From Rotaria sp. Silwood1 (Eukaryota; Rotifera; Eurotatoria; Philodinida; Philodinidae), in NCBI GenBank assembly GCA_905250075.1, contig CAJNOP010000211.1, positions 147,833-211,832 of the forward strand: a stretch of DNA of 64,000 nt, written 5' to 3'. The translations under genes were made by a program, and so were the position numbers. This document shows positions 1 through 13,100 of this stretch, piece by piece (positions within the stretch are counted from its first letter, which is position 1; each line of letters starts with the position of its first letter). The notes below the pieces were generated by a model. It was not told the DNA's origin, ran no database searches, and saw only the letters and a program-made list of their open reading frames with translations.

Positions 1-1182
1 TAAAAATATTGAAATGAATAAAAATCTGAACCATGAAATCAGAGATCTTAACTCGAACTTAATAAGTTGAGGTAAATAGATATTTTACTGTTTTAATTTG
101 TTATTGTAAAAGTATTCTTACAAAACAACCAACTACCGTTGTACTTAGGGATGTCGTGCCAAATCTTTTGTCATTAGTCGTCGATGAAGTAAAAGTTGCT
201 GTTAAAAAAAGAAACCAATGACAACAACAGGTACCAAAAATTAATTTTAAAACTTTATACAATCCTTACACACTAAATACTGTAATATTTAGAAAAAAAC
301 AAAAATGAAAATCTACAAGGCAGTACAAGCCGTTATATATAAATTGGCTGTATACAGTCATTCGAACAAATATATATACGGTACATCTTAACTTCATTCA
401 ACACCCTTGAAACTAATGACGTTATACGTACGTCCTCTTATAATAACTGTAATGTTCAATACCTTTACTACATCGCTTTATACAGCACATACTTTAAGTA
501 AATATTCGATATTGTGTGTGGCCCTTCCATCTAGATTAAATTTACAACAGCAGTGTAAGACGACCGATCATGCTAATGAGAACCAGCAGCAAAATGATAA
601 TAAGAAACAAGGTTTAATCAACGCTATAGTTAATCACAACAACAAGATAAAGAACGTCGACAACAAATTCGAGTTTATCGTCAATAACTACGCTAATTGA
701 AGCCATGCGAAGGAAATCATGGAAAAAACAAAAGGAATACAAAAGCGTGTATGTGGTATCCCTCTTGCGCATCGATCTAGGCGAGAACTTTTATTGGTGA
801 CTGTTAGTTTTAGTGCACTAGGGTAAATCCTAATCAAAATCGGAAAGAAATGTGTCGGACTCAGTCAAATACAAACCATTCGTGAACTAGCAAATGAACA
901 TCAAAGTAAAGTACCTTCTATCAGCGAACAGGTATAAACGTCCAGAAACAATGCTAATGTGATAGTCGATGTAGCAATCGATCATATACAGCAACAACCA
1001 AACAAGCACAACAAACAGTTGAACAATATGATGCATAGACTGGAGCATAGTTCTTCTTAGATGAATAATCCGGTTTATGTTAAACAAAAACTAATTGCGT
1101 CATGTGTGCATGTATCTATAAGAAGTGAAATTGTCACTTAGTTAGATACTACTATGTCTCTATTGAGCCTTGAGAATCTCTC
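1..1182. other. Gene-poor AT-rich stretch
   Basis: No exon structure or conserved protein was found here. A 97-codon plus-strand reading frame at 407-700 is rich in Asn/Gln/Lys and matches no family I recognise. It has a hydrophobic N-terminal third, so an orphan small gene or an eroded exon cannot be excluded. Confidence 0.4.
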
Positions 1183-1222
1183 TTGAAGAGGTCTTGTTGT
1201 TCTCTTTTTTTCGCTTTTCATA

Positions 1223-1512
1223 TCCCAGGTGATTCGATCCGACTGTCGGATTACGTCGGATTATATCGGATTATATCAGAAAAATTACCGGATTTTAACG
1301 GATCCGACGGGAACTCGTCGGAAGTTGTCGGCGTCCTAGCCACAGGATTCCGACAGGAGGTTCCGGATGTCGGAATAATCAGGATCCTGCGAAATCCCTG
1401 AAACTCCGACACTTTCCGACATCCAGAACCACTTGTCGGAATCCTATGGTTAGGATTCCGACAAATTCCGGCGAATTTCTATCGGATTCGACAGGGTGAA
1501 TTCGACCTGGGA
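1223..1512. mobile_element. TA-flanked MITE with CGGA-rich interior
   Basis: The element starts TCCCAGGT (1223-1230) and ends with its exact inverse ACCTGGGA (1505-1512). TA dinucleotides at 1221-1222 and 1513-1514 flank it as a candidate target duplication. The 290 bp interior is much more GC-rich than its surroundings and is built from repeated GTCGGA/TCCGAC-like words in both orientations. There is no coding capacity. Family level is inferred only: a TA duplication fits Tc1/mariner-like non-autonomous elements. Confidence 0.6.
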
Positions 1513-1869
1513 TATATCTTCAAGATTGCTTTACGCTTCACTCTTTTGATATGACTGCTTCTGTTTTATCTTTCTGTGCCCTTGTTTTGATTTTTGTTCG
1601 TTTGTTTGTCTTTCCTTTTTTCACATTTGGTCTTTTGTGTATCTTATTCTATCTGTCGGTTCTTATCTTTTTCAATTCAACTTGCACCTGTTACAAACCG
1701 TCTTTAAGCTCTATTGTCCTTTTAGGACCGTCATGGTCATAGGGCTAATAATGCTTAACTAAAAAACTTAAAATGAAGAGTTAGCAATTATATACAATTT
1801 TACTCAAGAGCATTTTCAACCAATGTGACTCAGCCATGAGTCAAGTGATTGGATTGCTATTTACACAAG

Positions 1870-3010
1870 GCAGATAGAAAATTCAAATCGCACGGCCTAG
1901 TGGAATTTTTGATAAATATCTTCTTGAACAGTAAATGTACTGAAAATGATTTGATCCACTATATAGAAGCAGAACAAGGTATTCAAGTTATTCTCAACGA
2001 CTAAGCAAAAGAAGTTCTAATAAAATTAGCACATGTAGATACTGAATATCATCGAAATCAAACTTCAAGGTCAGTTGCACAAAAAAAGTAATTTATGCTT
2101 TTAAAGTGTTTTTTTTAGAAAATCAACCATTGACGTATATTTTGTTGATCTACAAGCTCTTGATTATGATATTAATGATCTACTTCGATTGCCAATTACT
2201 GAAATATATCAAGTTTATTTTTTAATATTATTGAAAATAAAATCCAATTTTCTTTCTAAATAAATGTGTTTCTCGTAAATAAAATTGCATGAAGACATTG
2301 AGACTGATTTTTGTTTTTGTAGAGAAAATGTTAGGTTCAATTGTGATAATTTTAAACAACATTTTCAGGATATTGCACTTGAATCTATTCTATGCGATAC
2401 TCATCACGAACCATGTGGCATTGGACAAGGTTTAGATGCACAGACAAAATACTTAATTAAGAAAATATGTTTAAGTTGATAATAGATTGTTATTCTTGAA
2501 CATAAATTAACTATGTACTCCAGTTATTCAACTATTCTTCATATTCATGCAGTTATTGCTGAAGTTCAATTAAAAAAGTTATTGACGTTCATTGAGCATG
2601 AAACCAGTAAAACAATTGAAGAGCATCCGAAATTTATAAAACAAGTTCAAGTAGAATTAGCAAGAGTTAAACTATCACAAGCCAGACAAATTATCTGTAC
2701 GGCAGCATTTCAGCGTTCGCTTTAATTTGATCGATTTACATTAAATGATGTATTCTTTCTAATAATAGATGATATTTAGCAAAGTTCTCATACGACCCCA
2801 ACAATATCATCATAACCTTCATAAAATAATGAGATGATATTTTTAGACGATATAGAACAAACCAAGTTAATTGATTGTCTGTGAAATAATCTGAGACTTG
2901 ATGCATCAGTTTATCATTGACAATTATCTTTTTCTAGTTTCATAGAAGATGCTCAGATATAGAATGATCTTATAGACCATTATCTTCCACGAATCAAAGA
3001 CAAGAATCAT
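1870..3010 (+). pseudogene. Decayed multi-exon protein gene, family not recognised
   Basis: Several consecutive stretches translate into protein-like sequence but are broken by stops. One runs from about 1877 to 2060 with an internal stop near 2005. Another follows an AG acceptor at about 2117 and contains VYFVDLQALDYDINDLL. Two more open blocks lie at 2285-2479 and 2513-2725, the first containing CGIGQGLDAQTKYLI, the second AEVQLKKLLTFIEH. Weaker in-frame pieces reach about 3010. The order suggests one gene with short introns that has accumulated stops. I cannot name the family. Confidence 0.4.
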
Positions 3011-4446
3011 TAACTTTACAATTCAAAAAAAGTTCTAAAGGCTTAAATATATTTATTGGAATATTTTCATGGATAATAAACGAGGAATTGATGAAAAAAA
3101 CGGAACTGATATGCTCGTTTAATTAAGTCTATTGTTCCAACCAATATGGAAAAGATAATTTATTATTCATCGATCATAAAATATGATTCTCATCCATGAT
3201 CAGACAAATTTTTTAAACTTCTTTGAAATTCACCTTTACTCTCAAATTCAATAAAATATGATATTGATTTTTGACGAAAACTATTTTCTTCAAAAAAAAT
3301 CACGTATAGCAATCGAAAAATATTCTTTTTGTCCGATTCTCTATAGATGATTATTCGAACAAGCCAATATAATTTAACTTCAAAAAGTTTTGAAACAAAT
3401 AGGAAACGTACTTTTTTTATTCTATCGGAAATTTTATTGAAAAAATAAAGCTTGTGCACTTTCTAAAAGTAATCAATGAAAATATTCGTTCTAATTAAAA
3501 GAGTTTATGGATGATGAATATTCATCTATGTGAATTGATCGGCAATTGAAAATCGAATATGTTTAAAGTGTAAAAAGTGTTTGAATGTCCAATATCTAGA
3601 CCGTACATTTAATTGATATAGATATGATCAATCAATCAGAAATAACAGAATGCGCAATGACCAATCGATAAATTCCCTTTGGAATATTTGAATCGTTCGA
3701 TTATTTCTCATTTGATTCAACTATCAAATTATGTTACTTTATCTTTTCCTCTTAAATATTAAACAAAAATTAAATTTAAAACATTTTTTTTTATTTCTAT
3801 ATAACAATATTTTCAAAAAAAATTTTTTTAGATTTTTTCAGATAAAAAAAGACATAGAACATGTTTCGCACGTTTCTCTGTATTGTTGTTCAATTTTTTC
3901 CTGTATGAACAGATTAAATTAATTCTTTCATCGACTATTTTAATAATCTTCCATTTTTCTTTTATTTTTCATTTGACGTTTTTATATTTCTGCTTTAATA
4001 CTCTATAAGAAAGGCAAATTAAATGAGATTCATACTTTTTTTCCTTTTTTTTATTTAATGTTAATCATAATATTATGTTATCTTATACAGTAGAGATTTC
4101 ATTATCGAATGAGTATGTCTCGTTGTCTTATTCATTTTCTCATTCAATTCTATTAGAGAACTAACTGTAATGGCTTGATCAAATTAAATACATCGAGACA
4201 AAAAAAACAAGATTAGGGTCACAACGACCAAAGTCGCGTTGACATTATTGTCTCTTTGTCTATTGCCTTTTTTCCAATACGAGTGGAAGAAAAAAAAAGA
4301 AAGAAGAACCGTTAGTGTGATTCGAGCGGCGTCATTCATTGCATAATATGCTAATAGAAGTCATCGTCGTCGTTCATCGTTCACAAGTCATTTCCATAAT
4401 TTAAAAAATCAAACGACACATCGTCACATATCCAAACAGACAGACA
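3011..4446. other. Gene-poor AT-rich stretch
   Basis: No supported exon. Long poly-T and poly-A runs dominate. The 4100-4446 part is the likely upstream region of the Ig-domain gene that starts at 4447. Confidence 0.5.
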
Positions 4447-5501
4447 ATGATCATCACTACATTTTCTTTTTTTGCTTTTTTTGTAAGTTTTTTTTTTCTT
4501 TTCTTTGATAATCAATTCATTGATAAATTCTTATTATCCTTATTAAATAGTATTATTTATCAATAATAATGATGGCTATTGGTTCTCCTGTATCATCAAT
4601 ATTATTGAAACGTTTAAGAACACATAAAACAATTCAATTTCAATCAAAATTGAGTTCACCAATTGAAAATAACGTCAATGAAGGTTCAGCATTTCATTTA
4701 ACCTGTTCATTTTTATCAAATTTTGATAAAATCGATATATATTGGTTTCATAACGGAACTTTAATTGAATCATTTATTTCAAAAGTATTTTGTCTTCTTT
4801 CTTAGTTGAAAAAACTTTTTTGTAATATTATTTTTGTTTCAATTAGAAAAATTTGGAAGAAGAAGATGATGATGTTGAAGATTCTTTTTTGGGTGTTTCA
4901 ATTATATCAACAATAAATATAGAAAAAATATCATTTGATATGAATGGCTCTTATCAATGCGTTGGAGTATATCAACATATTCATGTTCAACACACATTTC
5001 ATGTTCATGTTAATACAAGCCGTAAATTTTTATTGAATATTAAAAAAAAATCATACTTTTACTTATTTCTTATTAGAGAATAATTCTTCGATGAAAAATT
5101 CTTCTATAGATTCATTTATTACTGGTAAGTTGAGTTGGTTTTCAAGTTGAATGTATATATATATTAAGAAATTCTAGTTCATACATCTCAAGCTTTATTT
5201 GAACCTCGCAATTATGTATCATTAATGTGTCGTTTTGCTTCCGATCGAAAAGATGAATGTAAAACAAAATGGTTTAATCCATATGATAAACCATTAGATA
5301 CATTTAATGAGACAACAGATTTAATTTTGCAAAATGCTACTTTTGATGATTCAATGGGTTTATATACTTGTCGAATTTGTTGTTCAAATCAATGTCAAGA
5401 ATTAACATCTTTTGTTTATCCAGTAAGAGTTTTAATTAATATTTCATTTTTAGTTTTTTTTAACTAATTTATTTATTTTTCAGGCTGAACAAGAAAGATA
5501 A
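4447..5501 (+). CDS. Secreted protein with two immunoglobulin-like domains
   Basis: Exons 4447-4482, 4551-4784, 4847-5021, 5077-5124, 5178-5422 and 5484-5501 splice in phase into 251 residues ending AEQER-stop. The N-terminus is a hydrophobic signal peptide split by the first intron (MIITTFSFFAFF then YYLSIIM). Ig domain 1 has the Cys (FHLTCSF), the Trp (IYWFHNG) and the Tyr-x-Cys (GSYQCVG). Ig domain 2 has MCRFAS, TKWFN and LYTCRICC, with two extra cysteine pairs. No membrane segment or GPI tail is visible, so it is probably secreted. Domain spacing recalls the outer Ig domains of VEGFR/PDGFR-type receptors, but no kinase follows. Partner and function are unknown. Confidence 0.75.
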
Positions 5502-7840
5502 GTAAATATAAAAAAAAAAACATTTCTCTATTTAAAAGAATTCCTTTTATGTAAATCTTTGTCTGTATATTTGTTTCTACTATTGTAGTATTATCTCTCC
5601 TTTCTTATTCAAGAAATAAAATAAGAACAGATTTAGAAAACAAAAATTAATCAAGAATAATAAAAATTTTTTTTTTTTTATTCATAAAGAGAACAAATAA
5701 TTGATTTATCATGATGACTTAACAAATCCAAATAAGAATATTAATTTCTAATTGATTTTCTTAATGTAATATATAAGCACCAATATGTTCAATCAGGTTT
5801 TTATTTAGATAAAAAACATTCTATTGAACTAAGATAGACATTAAGATATAGTGACTAAAATATTTTCAATTATTAATTAATATCTATATTTAATTTACTT
5901 TTTACATTAATCAATTCATAAAGAAAAAATAGTTTTTGTATCAGTATTAAAATAAACCAAAATTTAGTCTTTTTGAAAAGATTCTTGTAAGAAAAAAAAA
6001 GCATATCATGAAAGAGTATATAATGATCATAGTTAGCTAAGTTTAAATGGATCTACATCAGAAAAATTCATTTTCAAATCAATAAATCAATTTAATCGAT
6101 ATTTATTTGTCAAAATCAAATTTTTATATTCGAATTTATTTAAGAGAAACTTGATAGTTTTAATTGAAAATTATTTCTAAATTTTTTTTCTATATATAGA
6201 ATAATAAAACTACTTCGATGATAATATTTTTTTCCCCTTCAGATTACTATCTTAGGTCACTTTGTTCCGTTTTCTACTCCAGAAATCAATGCAGAAAACC
6301 TTGACAGTTATTTCTTCTGGGAATCAATTTATCACTCGGTCAAAATAACAACAAATAATTGAATAGAAGTCATTTCAAATAGATAATTTATGGATAAGTG
6401 CTAGATGACAAATAACCAAGATTTTTTTTCAAGGTTTTATCAAGTTCATGGTGACATGTGAAAGAAACATAAACGATTAAATAATTATGATTAACTTTAA
6501 AAATGTATTCATTTTAATTGGAATAAAATAAAAATCCAATGTTTTTTTTTAATAATCTATTATCGAATCATTTTCTATTTATTCCCTGTTTTTTTTGTTG
6601 ATTTATGTTAGATGAATTCTTCCGACAAATAAAATAGGATATTAAGTCATTGTTCAAAACAATTTCACAGCAAATAAATAAAATTGAAAGAAATCAATTA
6701 AAACAGAGAAATTAGAAAATGCAGTACAACTGTTAGATCTTGAAATCATTTTCGAAACTTCTATTCAATTAAACATTCAGTTTTCCTTGTTTTTTTTATT
6801 ATTCTTAACAGAATAATGAATCTGTCATGAGAGAGTAAAAATCAAGAGACAATATTTTGACAGATTCAAATGCTACAACTGTCACTAGAAAATCATCTCA
6901 ACTGAACATAATTCAATCAAGACAAACAATAATCAAAAATAATCTCGCCATATAGTTATATATAAACACTGATAAATCGAAGATGAATTATCAAAAGAAC
7001 CTGTCATAATTACGCATCATGCTCGATTATTATGATCTATTTTCTCACTAATATAGTTCATTAACAAGTGTTTTTGATTGTATCTGACGAGGTGACGTTT
7101 TCAAGCAATCAATCGCTTTTGAATTCGGATTCTGTACATAAGACAGACTTCAGTGAAATATATGTATAAAAATACAAAAGGATAAGTTCTCTTGAATCTT
7201 TTGCCCAGATTTACTATAGGCATTTTACTAGAATTTTAGCCTCGGGTATGACATGTATCAAAAACTCGTATGAAGATATTTCAATCTGATAATGTACCTA
7301 GAAAGAAGTCTGATTGCCAGTAGACTATCTTGAAAATATCGGCTCAAAAAAATGTTTTCTGTCTGAAATATGAAAGCCTGCAATATCACCGATATTCTAT
7401 AAAAGATGCGAGAATTTTCGTTTTTTTGAACTTTCATAGCTCTGGAGGGTAACGTTCTTTTAAGTGAAAATTTTCAGGATAGTCTACTTATAAATAGACC
7501 TGTCTATAGGTAATATTCCTGGTTGAAATACTTTTATTCGAGTTTTTGGTCCATATCATACTACAGACTAAAATTCCAGTACACAGCGCCTATATCTTTG
7601 AACAGAAATCTCAAGAGAATTTATCTTTTTTTGAAGTTTTTCATATTTCAATAGAGTTTACTTTATACAAGAGGCCGAGTTCAAAATTGATTGATCAGTT
7701 CAGGATGTTCTCTAGTAAAACACTAGATGAACAACCAGTTATTTCACCAAATTCATACAATTCCTTTATTGCAACTTATTTATATTTATTTTAGTAATCA
7801 ACAAATCTATGAGCAATTGTTCAAAGTGACAAGTGAACGT
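5502..7840. other. Intergenic, no gene seen
   Basis: Candidate polyadenylation signal for the Ig-domain gene at about 5616 (AATAAA). The rest is AT-rich with no exon I can support. An 82-codon open stretch at 7546-7794 has no recognisable motif. Confidence 0.45.
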
Positions 7841-8938
7841 ATATACGTTATGATTAACAAAGGCTTATGAGACAAACAGCTCGATCTTGCCAATGTAGGT
7901 ATTTCATTATTCACTACTTCGTCCATTTCATCTTGACAATTCATTGTTTCCTACATGAACGATGGCAATAGTATCCTCATTTGGTCATTCCTCTCGACTT
8001 TCTCTTCGAGACGCTGTGCCACATAACTTTCGTTCGTTCGAAGTGAGCCAGTTGATAGATCTAATTAGAAACTATTAGGAAAATTTTTAAGCACTTGAAC
8101 GAAACATATGAACAAAGAGACTAGCGAATACACAAGATGAAGTAGAAGTAAAACGAGAAAACTATTTGAGGTCTGCATAAAAACCTTTCAAACATCGTTG
8201 CATTACTTAATATATACTCCTGTAAGAAATTGTTCGACATATTTCAAAAGTAATTTCCAACGTTGATGAAAACACTAAAGAATTGTTAGATAAAACAATC
8301 ATTATAATAGAGGGCCAAGTTGAATTATTGTAGAGAGAAGTTGACATAAAAGATAAGCAATCAGATGAAAATGATGTTTTGACAGAAAAAATAACGATAG
8401 GTAAAACAAATCAATTTGTCTACTAACATAATCGATGAATAATCTTCACCCAAATACTTCCAGCTGTTCTGATGTTTATAATATAGCTTTAAACTCTGTT
8501 AGAAACATTTAAAAGATTTGAGGTAAACAATATCTCAAATAAGGATTACCAAAGAAATGTTCGGCTTCTGTCAGAATGTTTCTCGTCCTCAATTTCCTGC
8601 AATATCATTAAGCAAGAAAAGGATCACAATGACCAGAATGTGTTCACAGTAAAAAAAAAAAAAAAAAGTAGTTAGTTTCCCTAATTTTTATGGTGTATAG
8701 AGACTGAACTCGAGAAGATTAGAAGTTCTTGAAATCATTAATAAATTTGATGCATCATTTATCATGTGCACGAAAGTAGGAGAACAATGACACACCAAAT
8801 CAATACCAGACTTTAATATATTTTACGAGTTGGCTAGAAATGAAAATTAAGGAATAAAAATCAGTGTCAAAATAAAAATGGATCGAGTAGTGATAGACAC
8901 CGTAAGATCTGTCAAATATCTAAATTGGATCATAAAAG
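7841..8938 (+). pseudogene. Eroded coding remnants, unidentified
   Basis: Short protein-like segments lie in order on the plus strand, separated by stops and frame changes. Examples are TKRLANTQDEVEVKREN near 8115 and EVDIKDKQSDENDVLTEKI near 8340. Charged, codon-biased composition suggests a dead gene. No family can be assigned. Confidence 0.25.
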
Positions 8939-9432
8939 TTGAAGATACTCTTAGTATTTTGTCGATTTTATCGTTATCAAGAAGCAGCAACAATTTTCAA
9001 AAATATACTATTAGATATGGAATTCAACGGACTATATTATAGTATACAAGAATTTTTTGACAAAGTATTAATTATAATGATTTAATAATTTTTTTTATGA
9101 ATTACTAACTAGAGACATGCTTTGTCAGAAATTTATATCTTCAAGTATACTATTATAAATAGTTATTACCAAACAAAAATACAATGTTATTCAATTTTCG
9201 ATGCTCTTTTTAACAGTATACTTGAAGATTAAAATCTTTAACAAAATATATCTCTAGTTAACAATTAATAAAAATTATTAATTAATAATATTACATTGTT
9301 ATAATTAACACTTTGTCAAAAAAAATTTCAGTATATTGTAGCCAGTTCGATTCTACATCTAATAATATATTTTTGAAAATCGTTTCTGTTCTTTTGGTAA
9401 TGATATGATCGATGAAATTCTAAGTGTCTTAA
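8939..9432. repeat. Large imperfect inverted repeat (foldback), about 0.5 kb
   Basis: The left arm from about 8939 matches the reverse complement of the right arm back from about 9432, with a centre near 9185. Landmarks pair across the whole length: TTTTCAAAAATAT at 8993 with ATATTTTTGAAAA at 9367; TTTTTTGACAAAGT at 9053 with ACTTTGTCAAAAAA at 9310; ATCTTCAAGTATACT at 9138 with AGTATACTTGAAGAT at 9215. By eye the arms are roughly three-quarters identical over about 230 bp. It may be a foldback element or two head-to-head copies of a degraded sequence. Confidence 0.65.
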
Positions 9433-10171
9433 GCGCTGCTCTGTTAGAGAAAAAATAAAGGTTCCTTCTTATTGTTCACACTACAATCAATTAGATCAGA
9501 GACAGGTAATCTGTGTGGATCTTGATTCTGACTTTATATATCACTCAAAATAACTACCTCCTTTCTTCTCATAGAAAATACTGAAATAAAGTGTCTTTGA
9601 CTTGTATGGCCCAGTTTATATATTGTACGGATTAAAATAACTGTATTTTCAACAACAAAAACAAACGAAAGAAGTTACTATTTTCTAGATAATCCGATAT
9701 AATCTATAATCTGGATACATCAAAAATAACTTTGGCGAAAACTTAATGAGGCGATAAAACCAGCATATGAAGATCTGAAGGTGGTTTTTCGTGTTCATAT
9801 TTGAATTAAACATGGATGATAACCTTTGATGCAACAGCTATCAATGAGAAAACGATTATGCAGTTGAAAAAGTTTCTTCGTTCGAATAAACTTGATCATT
9901 GTGTGATTATAGGTTGTGTCTTTCGTCATTGAGCAAGTTTTATTCATGTATAGAATGAATGAATGATAATTTTTTTTCTGTCAGCATGTTTTTATTTGTT
10001 CGTGTCTGGTTATAAAAGGATGTTCCATGTAGAAGATAAAAGGTTAAACAAAAGACAAACAAACCTGGGTTCTTTTCAAAGACAAAACACATTGGAAAAC
10101 ACATACAAACAAATCGTGCAGAAAAAAATAGCAAGGAAAAAAAAAACGAATAGTCACTGAATTTGATTTAT

Positions 10172-13100
10172 TCACGAAGTATTCCGATGTTTGATAAATG
10201 TGACAATAGCAAGAGTAGTAAAGACAGCTGTACCTATAGCAATATATGGCCACCAACTGTTATTTGTATTATCAATCTTAATTAAAAAAAAAAAAGCAAA
10301 TAATAAAATTGAATAAAATTGAATATGAAATAGTTGTAAACCTGATTAGTATTATTTATTTGACGTTTTTCTGTTTTTGGTCTAAACATACGTTGATAAA
10401 TTTCTTTTTCATTTTTTTGATAATTAGCCAATTTATTTTCACAAATTTGAATCATTTCATTAACTTTTTCTCTATCACTAGCTGAATTTGGATTTCCTTT
10501 TTGAATTTGTATAAATAATTTTAATGGTTGAATAGCTTTATCATATAAACCTAATTGAAAAAAAGCTTTTCCTTGTCGAAATAAAGCTTTAACATTTTTT
10601 GGATCATGTTTAAGAACATTTTCAACAGCATGTAAACAAGCATCATATTTATTTAAAAGTAAATTAACTTGAGCAACATTATTTTCTACTTGAATAAAAG
10701 CATCATTTAATATAGATCGTTGATCTTCATTAAATGAAATTAATATTGGATTAATATCTGTATCTAAAAAACGAAGAGCACCATTATAACATTGAAGAGA
10801 TGTTAAATAATCTTGACGACGATAATGAAAATTTCCCATTTGTCGTTTTTTATCTCCCCAATAAAGTCTTTCATCAATTGATAATTTTTGAACATCAGGT
10901 GGACTTTGCCAATCATGTAATTCTAATTCAATTTTCATTCTATAGGAATTATTTGAAGATACAGGTGGAATTTGTTTTTCTAGACAACCAATATCACCAT
11001 AACAATGTCGAATATCACTATCAATTAAAGCACATTCACCACGATCCATTGTTTGAACACATATATCAATTGCTTGTATTATATCACCTTCACTTGCAAA
11101 AAATCTTTCATTTGATACATTTTCAATCAAATGAATATTTGAAGTTAAATTATCAATTAATGATAATTTATATGAAACTGTTACCATTGTACTACGTGTT
11201 GGACGACTATTTAATTCACCTTTAACTATTGTCTAAATAAACAAAAAGAGTTTTTTTTTCTTTAATTTTATTATTTTTTTACTTGTTTAAGTAAAGTTTT
11301 ATTTCCAAGAATATCTTCAAATTCTGATGAAATTAATTTACTATTTGATAACAATGATTCTTCTTCTTCTTGTTTATTTAAATTATTTGATTTTCTATCA
11401 AGTTTTTCTTCAATGTCTGTTGATGTTTTAGTTAAATTTGTAACAATATTATCCAGAATATCATTTTCATTTTTAATAGTTATATCTTCAATTGATTCTT
11501 TTTCTAATTCAATTCTTTCACTACTTAAATCATTTGAATTTTCTTCTAATGTTTCACTTACAACATCCGATAATAAAGATAATTCTAATGGTATAGTTAT
11601 TTCTTCATTTTCATAATTATCTTCATTTGTTTTTTCAAATTCAGTTAAATGATCATTATTAATTAAATTTGATTCCAATTTTATTGACGAATTCTTCGTT
11701 TCATCGACTGGTCGAATATCAATTTTATGATAATCTTCATTTATTTTTTCAGATTCTATTGAATCATGATGATCCATCGAGTTTGATTCAACCTCTATTG
11801 AAGAATCATTTGTCTGATTAACTATTGATTCAACTAAACCAGTATCATTTTCATGATGATCTTCATCTACTTTTTCAGGTTCCATTGATGGACTATTATC
11901 AGTTGAACTTGTTTGAGAGTCTATTGAAGAACTATTTGTTTGATCGTGGGTTGATTCATTTAAAGGAATATCATTTTCAGGTATTTTTTCAGATTTATCC
12001 AATGGAAGATGATCAGATAAATTTGACTTAGATTCAGTCGAAGAATTATTTGTTTGATCAACTGTTGATTGAAGTAAAGGAATATCGTTTATATTTGTTT
12101 CGACATTTGTTGCTGTTTGATTAATTGACAATTCAACTGAAGAAGATTCATTTATTTGATGATCCTGATTCGATATTTCCATTTCTGTTTCAATATGGTT
12201 ATCAATTGTTGATTCTGATGGAATAATATCTATTTTTTGTTTATCATCATCTAATTTTTCAGATTCATTTAATGAACTATTATCATTTGAACTTGATTGT
12301 GATTCTATTGACGAATCAGTTGTTGCATTCAGTATTGGTTCAACTATAGGAATTTCATCTTCATTTGCTTTGTTAGATTCATTTAAAGGACTATTATCAG
12401 TTGAATTTGATGTTGATTCTATTGATGAATCGTTTGTTGAGTCAACTGAATGAACATTATTATCTACTTTTTCAGATTCATTTGAAGGACTATTATCATT
12501 TGAACTTGATTGTGATTCGGTTGAAGAATTATTTGTTTCGTCAAGTATTGTTTCTGTTGGAATAAGATAACTTTCATGATGATGTTCATATGGCGTTTCA
12601 AGTTCTGTTAAAATACGATTATCATCTATGGTTGAGTGTGTGACTGTTGAAGATTCGTCATTATGATGATTAATTGATATTTCATTAAATTCTGGTTCAG
12701 CTGAAGGAATATCATCATCAGATTGACGTTGTGATCTAGATAAAATTCAATAAAATAAGTTTGATCTAAAATTTTTCATTGATAATCGATTGACATAAAA
12801 CAAAAATTGTAGTTTTTTAGAAAGACAAATTAAATTACGAAGAATTTTTTTATTTCTTTTTTATGACGAAAAAAATTTGTTGATGTGAATCTGTGTTCTT
12901 TTGTATTGGTTAATTATTTAATATAAAATAGCAAAATATTTATTATGAAGTTTTATGATATTTGATAAGAGAAAAATAAAAACAACTAATTTTCTCAATA
13001 ATTAACTAAAAGAGGAATCGAGATCATCTGATAAGATTTCGAAATTATCTTATCTATATTTAATCTGTCATAGTCATACGTATAGATAAACAAAACGTAG

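Noticed and set aside
10800..11225. 141-codon plus-strand frame opposite FKBP8
   Set aside because: Antisense shadow of FKBP8 exon 3; the minus strand encodes clear FKBP and TPR sequence with valid splice sites.
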